Shown here piece after piece: positions 32,168 to 43,195 of a stretch of 64,000 nucleotides of DNA. A model generated the notes under the pieces. The model did not search any database. It was not told the DNA's origin and saw only the letters and a program-made list of their open reading frames with translations. This DNA is from Papiliotrema nemorosa (lineage: Eukaryota; Basidiomycota; Tremellomycetes; Tremellales; Rhynchogastremaceae), in the NCBI GenBank assembly GCA_032158125.1, contig JASKOT010000004.1:558001-622000 (forward strand), in the 5' to 3' direction. The position numbers and the translations under genes were made by a program. Each line of letters begins with the position of its first letter. Position 1 is the stretch's first letter.

Positions 32168-33899
32168 ATGTCCAGTGTAAACGAGTCTACTCCTGTTCTA
32201 TCCAGCAAACCAGCACAGGAAGTCGGGGTGTGTCCTCCCGGCAAATCGGGCTTCACCCCTACCGTACGTCTCTACATGCGGATCAGAGAGTGCATGAGCT
32301 GACCATGCAGCTTGTCAATGTGATTGCGGACTTACTTGGAACGGGCGTACTGGCTTGCCCTATCGCTTTCGCTCATGCTGGTTGGTTTCTGGGGACAATC
32401 ATTCTGCTACTCTCGGCTGCCATCACGTTATATTCGTGGGCCAGTGATTTCCCCTAGGTTTACATGAGGGCTAATATCGCAAGGCTGAGTATCATCATTC
32501 TCATTATTGAGCAGGACAGTCGTCTCCGGAACTATACCGATGTCATGGGATACGCTTTTGGACCCAACTTCCGAAAGATTATTGCCGCGTTTCTTGCTGT
32601 GGAAGTAACCTGTTGGTCGTAAGCTCCCTAGCACCTGAACCAAAAGTGAAGATTGACATGTGCAGAATTTCTTGCGTTGATCTCTTCGGAGATTCGATGA
32701 CGGCACTGGTGCCACAATGTACCAGTAATCAGTGGAAAGTAATCGGCTTAGCTATGTGATTCTGCCTCCCGACTCAATATACCTCGAACTGATGAACAGC
32801 ACCCTGCCGACCGCTTTCCTCCCACTTCGAAATCTGGCGTGGACCTCTGCTGTGGGTGTGGCTTCAACATGGCTGCTGCTAGGTCTTCTCATCTTCTGTG
32901 GTGTCAACAAGTGAGCATCTTCGGTCTGGAATGCTTAGACTAATTTTTAAGGGATTCGTCGCCTGGATCATTGCGAGACCCTGCACATACCGATCTTCTA
33001 CCCTCGCACGGGGTTGTAAACCTAGGCACCGTAGTGGGGCTTCTGGTGTCAGGTGTGAGCCGATTCTTGTTTCCTGCGAAACATCGAATGTCCGCTTACG
33101 GCGCAGTACGGCGGACATGGTCTTGTGCCGAATCTCATCCGTGATATGCAGAGGCCCCAGCAAGCCTTGCTCGTCTGTAAGACGGCTTACGGAGTGACCG
33201 TCGTCACCTATATCCTTATCGCGTCCCTCGGCTACCTGATGTATGGAACCAACGTCACAGATGAGGTGAGCACTGGGCAGTTCCAATTGGACCTTGGCTG
33301 ACGCGATCTTGCAGATCAGTAGAGATCTTGCGCTTACTCCTGGCGTTCTACCCTGGATCAACAAGCTTGCCGTGCTTTCGGTAGCCCTCACAGTGATCGG
33401 AAAGCTCCCCTTGGCATTCGTGTGGGTGAGGCGCATGCTCTCGGCAGTCTCAAGGCATGGGTTGACGAAACAGCCATCTGACATGATCATGACCTACTTC
33501 AAGCTATATCCCTCTTATCCCTCGGGTTTGAGACCTGAGGACATCTCATCATCGTCTCCTTCACCTACTCTCTCCCCTGTCGATCTGAGCGAGGACACGG
33601 CACTCCGTTCTCACGCTGAAGTGGCTTACGCCAAGCGAGAACGTGTCAAATCGGTGTTGAGGACCGCCGTGCGCGTTGCAGTTTACGTTGCAGCTACTGT
33701 GGGAGGCATCTTGTTTCCCACGTTCGAGTCTCTGACGGCGTTCTTGGGATCGGCATCGGTGATCACGCTCATCGTGACTGTACCTATCGCGGCGGGTGGG
33801 ATGGTATTTGGCTGGGACAAGAAGAAAGCCGGGTTTGTGGCGCTGAGTATCATCATGGCGGCGATTGGAACGTTGTGTTCCTTCTGGCCGGCGTCTTAG
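32168..33899 (+). CDS. AAAP amino-acid transporter, tandem copy 1
   Basis: This is a member of the amino acid/auxin permease family (vacuolar AVT type), moving neutral amino acids across the vacuolar or plasma membrane. The start MSSVNESTPVLSSKPAQEVG is followed after an intron by the first span, LVNVIADLLGTGVLACPIAF, and then about ten hydrophobic segments including FLPLRNLAWTSAVGVASTWL, GLVPNLIRDMQRPQQA, TYILIASLGYLMYGTNVTDE and FPTFESLTAFLGSASVITLI. It ends ..GTLCSFWPAS. About eight introns have phases matching those of copy 2. One of them, 33426-33473, has no stop and length 48, so the unspliced frame adds 16 residues; copy 2 shows that it should be removed. No frameshift was found, so the copy appears intact. 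Confidence 0.82.
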
Positions 33900-34294
33900 A
33901 TCGGTAGACGTGCGTGTTGAAAATCACCTACTCCTGGGATGGGGACATATGCATTAATTGGCGTGAAGTGTGAGTGTCCTCAGGGGGTCTGTGTAGATTG
34001 ACTGAAGGCTCTGTTGGGCCGCTCTTATTCTGCCTTTCAGAGTCAAAGAGATATAGCGACTTGTCTCCACTTGTCTCCACTTGTCTCCACTTGTCTCCAT
34101 CCGCGATGGGAAGAACGGGCATTTGGCCATCAGTCGACCGTCCCGATTGGGCAAAGGGGGTCGGATACTGTAAGTGTGTGCACACGGTGGGGATTGATCA
34201 GGAACGCCTCAGCGGACGAATCCCTGATGGCGATCCGACATCCCATTTTGGACTCGCCTTCAAACAACGTTCTCAGCACCAGATTGTTACCAAC
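33900..34294. other. Spacer between the tandem transporters, with a decamer repeat
   Basis: About 395 bp upstream of copy 2, containing four copies of ACTTGTCTCC at 34059-34099. No gene is seen. Confidence 0.5.
34059..34099. repeat. Tandem decamer repeat (ACTTGTCTCC) x4
   Basis: Four uninterrupted 10-bp units lie about 200 bp upstream of transporter copy 2. The units show no mismatch, suggesting recent expansion. Confidence 0.85.
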
Positions 34295-36041
34295 ATGGCT
34301 GAGAGAGGCGAAGGCACAGCTCTTCTTGCGCCTCCAACGGTGCAGGAGGCAGAAGTGGATCGTCCTGGGCAATCCACCTTTACGCATACTGTTCGTGTTG
34401 ACTCGCCTATCAGCCCGAGAGGGACAATGCTGATTTGATCCAGTTGATCAACGTAGTCGCAGATATCGTCGGAACAGGTCTTCTCGCATGTCCTATCGCC
34501 TTTGCGCACGGGGGATGGCTGCTTGGGACTCTGATTCTTTTAACCAGTGGCGCTGTCACCTTGTACTCGTGAGCGTGGAGGCATCGATAACGACGTTTCC
34601 GCGACGGGATTGCTGATGATCAGATTAAAGGTCATCATTCGTATTATCGAGAAGGATCGCCGGCTGCGAAACTTCACGGACTTTGTGGGGTATGCACTGG
34701 GACCACGCAGTCAGGTTGTTGTCGTATTGCTCGTCGCCGTCGAGATTTGTTTCTGGTCGTGAGCTTAAGCGGGCTTGTCATCTCGCGCATGTGCTTTGGG
34801 CTGACATGTCCAGTATCTCCTTTGTCGACCTGTTTGGCGATTCAATGAATGTCGTTGTGCCTCGTTTCACCGTTGAAAAGTGGAAGATAATCGGATTGTT
34901 CATGTGGGATCCCGAGGCTTCTTACTGGTGCGTTGACTAACTCACAGAATCCTCCCGACGGCAGTGCTCCCACTTCGCTATCTCGCCTGGACGTCAGCCA
35001 TGGGAGTCATGTCGACATGGTTGCTCGTTGTCCTTCTCACTTTTGTGGGTTTGACCAAGTGGGTAATCGCATATCTAATCTGTGAGATCGCGCTAATCGG
35101 ATCAAAGACCCTCAGCACCTGGCTCATTACGCGATCCGGCACACACTGATCTTCTCCCCAGTCACGGCATAGTAAAGTTGGGTACAGTCGTGGGTCTCTT
35201 ACTCTCTGGCGTGAGTCTTGCTTCCCCAGGGTGAGATTGCCGCCTGAACATACCAGTTTGGTGGTCATGGTCTCATTCCAAACTTGGTCCATGACATGCG
35301 ACAGCCTGAACAAGCTTTTCAGGTTTGCAAGACGGCTTATGGGATTGCAATGGCCACGTATATGACGATTGCTATTTTTGGGTACCTGATGTTCGGGACC
35401 AGTGTCACTGACGAGGTGAGTCTTGAGCATGCAAATCGGCGATGCCGCTCGTTGACAGCGTGTCCAGGTCAGCAGGGATCTCGCACATACCCCAAACATC
35501 TCTCCTGTGATCAACAACCTCGCTGTGTTATCTGTAGCTCTCAAGGTCATCACAAAGTTACCCCTCTGTCTATACTGGGTGAGCTGCCGATGCCCGTAGC
35601 TAAGCGGTGACCTTCTTAACCATCGAGCCCTCCGAGATGATCTTCACATATTTCAATTTGCATTCATTGACCCTCTTACCAAGTGATAATGCTACATCGA
35701 CTTCACAGACTGCGCCAGCCGGGAGTATTATCTTTGAAGGCGACATCGCCCTCCACGCTAGGCTCGTACACGCTCGGCGGGAACAAGTCAAAGCCATCCT
35801 CAGGCCAACTATCCGAGTAATCATCTACGTCTCAATTACGCTTGGAGGCATCTTCTTGCCGTCTTTCGAATCGCTTGTCGCGTTTTTAGGCTCGGCATCA
35901 GTCATCGCGCTCACGGTTATCGTACCCATCTCGGCAGGCGCCTCAGTCTTCGGATGGCGAAAAAGGGAGATAGCGATAGTGGTCGCAAGTAGCATTTTCG
36001 CAGTGACCGGAACGATGTCTGCGCTTTGGCCTGACAAGTAA
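34295..36041 (+). CDS. AAAP amino-acid transporter, tandem copy 2
   Basis: The protein is similar throughout to copy 1: LINVVADIVGTGLLACPIAF, LRNFTDFVGYALGP, VDLFGDSMNVVVP, VLPLRYLAWTSAMGVMSTWL, GLIPNLVHDMRQPEQA, YLMFGTSVTDEVS and FLPSFESLVAFLGSASVIAL. It ends ..GTMSALWPDK. The N-terminus MAERGEGTALLAPPTVQEAE differs. Introns occupy the same sites: the first ends TTTGATCCAG before LINVV, and the intron at 35579-35627 (49 nt, containing TAG) corresponds to the stopless 48-nt intron of copy 1. The gene appears intact. Divergence between copies is substantial, so the duplication is not recent. Same family role as copy 1; substrates cannot be told from sequence. Confidence 0.82.
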
Positions 36042-36130
36042 AGCCTAGAGTAATCATATCATAGAGGTAACGCTACATGTGTTCTACATCTATTGGTAAA
36101 CCTGGGGTGCTGGGCTACGGCGCGATTGTC

Positions 36131-37396
36131 TCAGGGTGCAAGCTTGGATATGTCGGCCGACTTTGTTTTACCCTCCAATATGAGCTCGGAGAGACAAAGA
36201 CCTGTTCCTGGACCTTGCGTGATACCCCAGCAACTCAGACTGGATATCAGTACGCGCGTTGATACTCAACCCTTCATCTCAACTCACCCTGAACCCACAT
36301 AGATACCTTCGATGCCACGGACCTTACCGACCAAAGGTCGACCACGATCAGCTATTGGCAAGAAACAAGCCTGTTCCGCCTGGACTTCTACTCCCCCATT
36401 CTTGGTGAATACCGGTGAGAAGGCTTGCGCTTGTGCTTGTAGCCTAGCGATAGCTTTCGGATCAGGTTTAACCTCTGCTGCGGTAGATGGTAACGGCTCA
36501 TTATCGCCTGCGCCACAACTAAGTCTCAGCTCTGTGACGACGAACGCGGTCGGGTAAGCTTACATATAAGTCGTCCCGTCGGGTCTGGTGTAAATCTCCG
36601 GCTCGCCCTGACTTCCATCCTCCATACTCATCGAAGTGAACAGACAATGTGCCGATAACTCCTCTTTCGTCTTCAACACTATACTGTGCGCTCGATGACC
36701 TTGGACACCCAACATCCCTCCTACTTTATTGCCTAGCAGCTTTTTGGCCAGTTCGCCAGTCCAAGGTCCGGCGGCTATGACTACCGCATCGGCGGGTATG
36801 ACCTCTTCTCCTTTGGAGGTGGATACTGTGACTGATGATACAACCCCATTGTCAAGGGTCATAGAAGTTGCCTGGCCCATCACGATGGAAGTGTCGGATT
36901 TTTGGACAAATTGGTCTGCGAAGAATTTGGTGAATAGACCAGGGTGGACCTGCGCTGTGGTCTTGTGGTTCCCTAACGATCTAGATGAATGGATCTTGCC
37001 CTCGGGCATCCATTTTAGAGGTGCAGCCCTCTTGGCTTTTCTGGTCGCATCAAACTCTACCGACTGGAGATTAGCTCTTGACAGACATTTCTAGAACAAG
37101 CTGACCAGGGTATCGACAGTTCTATAACCCCACTTCTCCCTACCTCCAAACTCGTCCGCAAGCTTGGCATGTAGGTCGAAGCTCATCGCTGAGAGATCCG
37201 CAGTAGCACTACCGTGCCAGTCTTTGGCCAAGAATCCCCCTGAATAGCCAGAAGCTCCAGCGGCAATCTTGACATTTTCGACGAGGGTAATCTTTGCTCC
37301 GGCTCGAGCCGGGGACAGGGAAAGGAAATGGGCCGTAGTGACTCCTGCAATCCCTCCTCCGATGATCACGATGTTCTTGGGAGGGGTGTGTGCCAT
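36131..37396 (-). CDS. FAD-dependent oxidoreductase (DAO fold, TDA3-like)
   Basis: Translation starts at 37396 with MAHTPPKNIVIIGGGIAGVT, a Rossmann GxGxxG dinucleotide-binding motif, followed by the acidic residue of the second strand in KITLVENVKIAAGASGYSGG. Further DAO-family pieces are VHPGLFTKFFADQF, DAVVIAAGPWTGELAKKLL and, near the C-terminus, GLSCWGITQGPGTGLCLSEL, the FAD-binding G-x-x-x-W/HGI motif. It ends ..SADISKLAP. Introns lie at about 37110-37065, 36558-36512 and 36280-36233; phases agree. It resembles the fungal group including yeast Tda3, whose substrate is not established. It is divergent from BCP1 with only 220 bp between starts. An upstream in-frame start at 37492 is possible but less likely. 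Confidence 0.8.
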
Positions 37397-37616
37397 ATTT
37401 CTGATGAGACTGGGGAATAGTATGGTGCTGTATGTATCGAAAGATGAGGTGGGATACCTGTGATTCCAGCAATCTCCCTGGTCCACCTCCACTTTTCGCC
37501 ACCCGTTCTCGCCAAAGCACGTGACTCTCTCCTCTCATGTGGTGCCCCTCTTTCTCGAGATTTTTCTGAACGTCACACAACCGCCTCATCTTGAGATACT
37601 CAAAACACTGAACGAT
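37397..37616. promoter_or_regulatory. Divergent promoter with a CACGTG box
   Basis: The 220 bp between the oxidoreductase and BCP1 starts contain one palindromic CACGTG E-box at 37518-37523. A binding bHLH factor such as Cbf1 is possible but not shown. Confidence 0.45.
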
Positions 37617-38759
37617 ATGGCAGCGGACAAACCTCAGTTATCGGCCGTGTCAGCTTCATCTGCGGCGACTACAGCCCAGTGCAAACGGAAGGTTGCCCCC
37701 GCCGAGGATGAGGATGATGATTCAGGTTCTGACGCAGGGAGTGATGTCGTTTGTCGCTACCTCTGGAATCGAGTCCGAGCTGACGCTTGACAGAGCATGA
37801 TCAATGTCGACTTTGACTTTTACAACCTCAATCCTGATGTAGACCAGTGAGCTGCCTAGCTCCCCGTGGTGCAGTCGTCTCATGCCCTAGAATCGCAGTC
37901 AAGCGTCTCCTTCGTCAACACTTGTCTCACGACGACGAGATGATCGATGTTCATCCCCTCGCTGAGCTCATACTCTCTGAAGGAGTCCGTCTTGGTGCCG
38001 GGAGCAGTATCAAAACCGATGGAGAGGAAAGCGACCCCTGGGCGTTGGTAGCGGTTGTGGATATACCCAAAAACAGGGTTTGTTGCGTTCAATCAAGCCG
38101 CGGACTCGGCATTAATCTCCAGGATAACCCAGCGTTCAAGCCTTTCCTGGAATACCTTCGATCTACTCTACCCGCCGCTTCTCCACTAAAATTCCTCCTC
38201 GATCCCTCCCCTTCTCCGGCTTTCAACAGTCACCCAGCCCTAGTGTTCTCGCTGCGAATGTTGAACTTGCCATTACCGCTCATTCCGCCCTTATACAAGA
38301 TGCTGATGTCGGAACTCAAAGAGAGCCCGACCGCTCCGATTTTCACACACTGGCTCGTATGGGGTAGAGGATACAGGCTAGAGGGATCCGAGGAGGGTAT
38401 GGGCCTCGATCTGAACCAACCGGCGTCAGTGTCCATAAATGACAGAGAGGAAAGAAAGCTGATTATTCAGTAAGAGCAAGAAATCAAAAGGAGGCAAGAG
38501 TATCGTTCCCATGACTGCCGGTGTCTTTCCGTATCATCCAGAAGAGGAGTTTATTGACAAGGTGAGATGCTCGCTGCGTTAGATTTTGGGAGGGTCAGCT
38601 GATAGACAGGTCGCGACGCATGTCCACACCTACCCCTTCAAGAACACCCCGAAGCGAGACGAGGACGCCTTTGGAGTCGAGCAGCACGGCCGAATCATTC
38701 TCGCCGAGACTTCGCAGTTGCGCAGCGCAGTCGAAGCCATGGAGGAGGCGTGTAGATGA
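37617..38759 (+). CDS. BCP1: BCP1/BCCIP family nuclear export protein
   Basis: Bcp1 is a nuclear protein needed for export of Mss4 and acts as chaperone of ribosomal protein Rpl23 in yeast. The protein begins MAADKPQLSAVSASSAATTA with an acidic stretch, then the conserved block MINVDFDFYNLNPDVDQ, followed by KRLLRQHLSHD and EMIDVHPLAELILSE. The middle has LLDPSPSPAFNSHPALVFSL and LNLPLPLIPPLYKMLMSELK. The C-terminal block after an intron is SIVPMTAGVFPYHPEEEFID and FGVEQHGRIILAETSQL, ending ..VEAMEEACR. All are BCP1 signatures. Introns lie near 37747-37793, 37850-37892, 38081 and further on near 38469 and 38562. Length of about 300 residues is normal. Confidence 0.9.
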
Positions 38760-38853
38760 GATGTTTAATTTCAAGCCAGAATTTACTATGATGACCGCGA
38801 TGAAGTGATGATCTAAGATACATTGTGCCGTCGGGTACAAAATGCTTCATGTT

Positions 38854-39802
38854 CTATGCGTTGTTCTCCGCTTTAGCCTTCTCCTCGAAGCGCTTCTTCA
38901 TGTCGAAATAGTTGGAGTGGAGTCCGCACTCCGTCTTGCTTTTCCCTGCCCATCTTCCTGACCTTTCGGCGGCATCCGACGACGCGTTCGGGTCTGGTGG
39001 TGCGGTCGAATGGACATCCCCTATTGACCTGTAGCCCTTGTCGAGCAGCTCATTGTACGGAACGTTCCTGACTGTCAGCTCAACTTGCGAGAGATTGACA
39101 CGTTGACTCACTCCTTGTCAATATAAGCCTTGACATCCTTGAAAGTCCACGAGATGAGCGGGTTGATCTTGATCAGACCCCTCTCATCCACCTCGATCAC
39201 TTTCAAGTTCTCCCTCTCGGCGCCTTGACTCCTTCTCCTTCCAGTGATGACAGCTTTGACTCCCAGCTCCTTGTATGCCCTGGCTCCCGGTTCCACCTTG
39301 ACCAAGTAGTCATACGACGCCTCGTCGGTTTCCCATAGTTTTTCGCCGTATTTTGCCTCGAATTCGGCGGCAGTCGACACACCTGCCGGCTTGTACGTAT
39401 GAAGAGGAGCAAGGTAAGTCTCCTCCATTGTCTGAGCCAGCTGAAGGGTCTCGGGGAAATGGTACAGCGTATCAAGGAAAATCTATATGTCAATACCTCT
39501 TCTTCGAGGTCGCAGTGCGTACCAGAGGGACAAGGTGGACCTCCTCGCGCTCTTGACATATCTTGGATATCATATCCACAGCAGCAGTGCCAGTACTGCT
39601 TCGTTAGTTTCCACAGTTCCCACATGCATCGTTCGACTTACAGACCGAAAGCGGTCGTTTGGTACAACCCTTGGACATTGTCAATAGCCCATTTGAGAAT
39701 CTCTTGAGGTGACTTTCCGTCAAGTCCCGTGTTGAAGTGCTCAATTTGTTCCGGAGTAAATTGAGGTTGTATCCTGTCTTCTGCCGAGTCTGCGGACGAC
39801 AT
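38854..39802 (-). CDS. MET16: Phosphoadenylyl-sulfate (PAPS) reductase
   Basis: The enzyme reduces PAPS to sulfite with thioredoxin, in assimilatory sulfate reduction. Translation starts at 39802: MSSADSAEDRIQPQFTPEQI. The ATP-pyrophosphatase-like core includes AFGLTGTAAVDMISKI, IFLDTLYHFPETLQLA, DEASYDYLVKVEPGAR, AVITGRRRSQGAERENLKVI and INPLISWTFKDVKAYI. The catalytic cysteine is in ECGLH near the C-terminus (SKTECGLHSNYFDMKKRFEE), which is diagnostic. Three introns are clear, including GTAAGT..GAAGCAG after ..AFGL and GTACGC..ACATATAG before IFLDT. The gene is complete at about 270 residues. It is divergent from LHS1 across a region with several ACGTG cores. Confidence 0.92.
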
Positions 39803-40052
39803 GGTGGCTGACGACGAGAGTAGAGAGTCTGCGGCACTGCTTATATACACTATGACTGGACTTTTTTGCTGATTCACCTACCCACAGGGGTGAACGCGGA
39901 GATGGTATGAGATGTCCGTCCGACGTGGAGGTCACCACCCAATTGACGTGTTCAATGAGCCATTACACTTTCTTCGACTTTCCACGTACATATATCTCTC
40001 GACTTGAGAGCTCTGTCTCAGCCTCGACAACGTCTCAGAAGATCCGGCCAAC
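39803..40052. promoter_or_regulatory. MET16/LHS1 divergent promoter with three ACGTG cores
   Basis: Within 250 bp lie GACGTGG (39922-39928), TGACGTG (39944-39950, next to CCAAT) and CCACGT (39982-39987). TGACGTG is the core of the UPRE-2 type element bound by Hac1/Hxl1-like bZIP factors, plausible for LHS1. ACGTG cores can also bind Cbf1, plausible for MET16. Confidence 0.5.
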
Positions 40053-42971
40053 GATGCGCCTATCTTCTCTGTTGTCTTTTGTGCTCTTGCTGCTCGCGCC
40101 GTCGATCCGAGCAGCAGTCCTAGCTATAGACTATGGAGCGGAATTTACGAAATTATCGCTGGTCAAACCAGGTGTGCCGCTCGATGTAGTGCTCGACCGC
40201 GATTCCAAGCGCAAGATTCAAAGTGTGGTAGGTTGGAAGAGAGACGATAGGGTGTTTGGTCAAGAAGGCAAAATGGCCGTAAGTGGCTTCATACGGGATA
40301 AAGGGTTACTAGTCTGACCGTCTAGGCTTCGAGATTTCCAGAAACACATTACCCCTATGTCAAACCTCTGATAGGGGCCAGCTCTCTCCCTGATCTCCCA
40401 CTGTATCCCAATCCACCTACTCTCAACGCCGATGGAAGTATCGTCTTCACGCATCCCGCTCAATATCCTCTTCCTGGCGCAGAAGGATCAGAGACATGGA
40501 CCCCAACGGCTCTTCTCGCTCACCAAATATCGTACTATCGCGCACTTGCCGAATCTGCATCTATGGTCGACGGGAAGAAAGACACCATCACCCAAGCTAT
40601 CGTCACTGTTCCTGCATGGTGGAACCAATCTCGACGTAAAGCATACCGAGATGCGTTGGAGCTACAAGGCTTGACGTGTTTGGCGATGATTGGAGAAGGG
40701 ACCGCCGTCGCTCTAAACTACGCTATGACCCGTCAATTCCCCGATTGGAACGAGACTACGGGAGCTGGAGAGAGGGAGTATCATTTAATATACGACTCTG
40801 GCGCCATGTCGACCACCGCTACCGTCGTTGCATTCTGGCAAACCTCGTTCTTACCTACCCCCCGAGCGAAAACACCTATCAACACGACCCACATCGAAGT
40901 CATCAGCACAGGGTACGAGCAGGTCGGGGGAGTTTTGCTGGATATGAACATCAAGGAATTGCTGATCGAGGACTTTGTGAAGAAGAGCGGCAAAGGCGGT
41001 GTGCGCAAGGACAAGCGGGCTCTGGCCAAGTTGGAAAAGGAGGCAAACAGGGTGAAACACATTCTGAGCGCCAACCAGGAGAGCAACGTCAATGTGAGTC
41101 TCAGACGGCCCCTGCATGAAATACAATCTGACAAGCGATAGATTGAATCGCTATATGATGATGTCGATTTCAGGTCCAAGCTCTCTAGGCAAGACCTGGA
41201 AGACTCGCTTGCATCAACCGAAGCGGCATTCGCCCAGCCAATCCCCTCGGCACTCCAATCTGCAGGCATAACCCTTGACGATCTCACCTCTATCATTCTT
41301 TTCGGAGGCAACACCCGAGTTCCCTTTGTTCAACAATCCATCAAGACCATCCTTGGTGATGCGAACTCGGAAAAGATCGCTCAAAACGTCAACACGGACG
41401 AAGCAGCAGTTCTTGGCGCGGCATACTATGGGGCAGGTCTCAGCCGACAATTCAAGATGAAGAGTTTGGACGTTTTAGAGAGGAGTCACGAGGCTTTCAC
41501 GCTGAATGGAAGGGACTTTTTCGCGAAAGGTTCTGGACTGGGGGAAAAGAAGTCAATCACCCTCCCTGTCAAAGACGTCGCTGAATTGACATTCGCTCAA
41601 GGACAGTGAGTAGACGCTTTTCATTTAGGTCGTTTATTCTCAACGCTGATGAGAAGGACGCCAGTGTTGTCAGTGGACATCCTCAACCTGGAGTCGGCTT
41701 TGGCCAATTTTACCTCTCCCGAACCCGTCGTCAATCTTACGATGCGATTGGACGCTCGCGGTCACTTGGCCGTTGCGAATGCTGTCCTCGTCTCGAACGT
41801 CACGGAGGACGAGGCTGGCTCGGGAGGTGTAGCGGGTGCTTTGAAAGGACTGTTCGGAAAGAAGGATAAGGAGGAGTCGGACTCGCAAGCGACGGAGGAC
41901 AGTGCCGATGAGAAGACAGATAAGAGTAAAAAAAAGCCAGAGAAGGTCGCTTTGCGGTTCAAGGAGCACCACCTTGGAGTCAAGCCTACTTCTGGAGAGG
42001 AAAAGCGAAAGATCATGTCAAGGTGATTTACATTGTCATGCTTCTCGAAACCGCAAACTCACTTCCAGATTGACCGCTATCGCGTCGGCTGAGGCGGCAA
42101 AGACTGCTAGGGAAGAAGCTCGAAATATCCTCGAAGGGTATCTCTATAAGTTGTCGAATATGCTCGATCCCGAGACCGATCGAAGGGCGATCCAAGACTT
42201 CTCTACTCCAGCTGAGCGGGATGTCATGTCTAAATTGGTTGCCGAGACCTTTGACTGGTTGAGCGAACATGCCGAGACTGCCAACGAGAAGGAGCTCAGG
42301 GCTAAGCGGATCGAGCTCGAGTGAGTTTCACCTACAAGTACTGCAGAGTGGACGCTGACGAGGACAGAAAGCTGGAAGCGCCTATTGTTGTTCGATTCAA
42401 CGAGATGCAGACGCGTGGCAAGGCTATAGCAGATTTCCAACAAGCCATGTTCGCCGGTCGAGCGTTCCTCGAAGAAGCGCAGAAGAACAATACTGCTGCC
42501 CTGGAGTTGGCCAAGGATGCAACGCCCGAAGCTCCTGTTGCCCCGCCAAAGTTCACCGAGGAGGAATTGAAGGTTGTTCAAGATATATTGAAGGAGAACG
42601 AGGTCTGGATGGATACGCGAATGGAGAAACAGGTCAAGATAGATAATGACCCGACGAAGGATCCCGAAATCTATACGAAAGATCTGAACGACAAAGGCAA
42701 GAGACTTCAGTCGGCGGTGAGTTACGACGGATGATTGTGCGGGGCGGCGGCTGATGATGATCAGGTCTTGCGACTTGTAAACAAGAAAGCACCGAAAGCC
42801 CCTAAGCCTGTTAAACCGACAGCGTCGACCACATCGGAAGCGTCCTCGCCGACTCCCAACGAGGATAGATCGGAAGACGTACCGGTATCGGATGACTCTA
42901 CCACCGAGTCGTCGAGCTCGACCATTAAGACGGCGGAAAGCGAGAAGTCAACGACGCACGACGAGCTATAG
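40053..42971 (+). CDS. LHS1: ER Hsp70-like chaperone Lhs1/GRP170
   Basis: Lhs1 is the Hsp110/GRP170-type chaperone of the ER lumen and nucleotide exchange factor for Kar2/BiP in protein import and folding. MRLSSLLSFVLLLLAPSIRA is the signal peptide, followed directly by AVLAIDYGAEFTKLSLV, the Hsp70 phosphate-1 loop. Other ATPase motifs are AIVTVPAWWNQSRRKAYRDA, YHLIYDSGAMSTTATVVAFW, GYEQVGGVLLDMNIKELLI and SIILFGGNTRVPFVQQSIK. An acidic/Lys-rich insert (residues about 580-640) precedes the helical C-terminal domain, as in GRP170. The last residues are HDEL, the ER retrieval signal. Introns of about 40-60 nt lie near 40278-40326, 41093-41141, 41606-41660, 42023-42068, 42321-42367 and 42718-42765. 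Complete, about 870 residues. Confidence 0.94.
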
Positions 42972-43195
42972 ACATTGCTGCCATAGACAAGATGCCGGTC
43001 AAGCCCCTACACAGCACATCAGCATGTATCGCATTGCATTTTCGGCTAGATGGCGGCTTGATACAGTTGTGATCTACGTGTATTTATGCCAATCCGATGC
43101 AATGCGCAAGTAGAGAACTAATGTTACTGATACTGTATTATACACAAGGGTGCCATCCGATCGCGCAAGGGTGATTGGACGCCTCAATGCAACTC

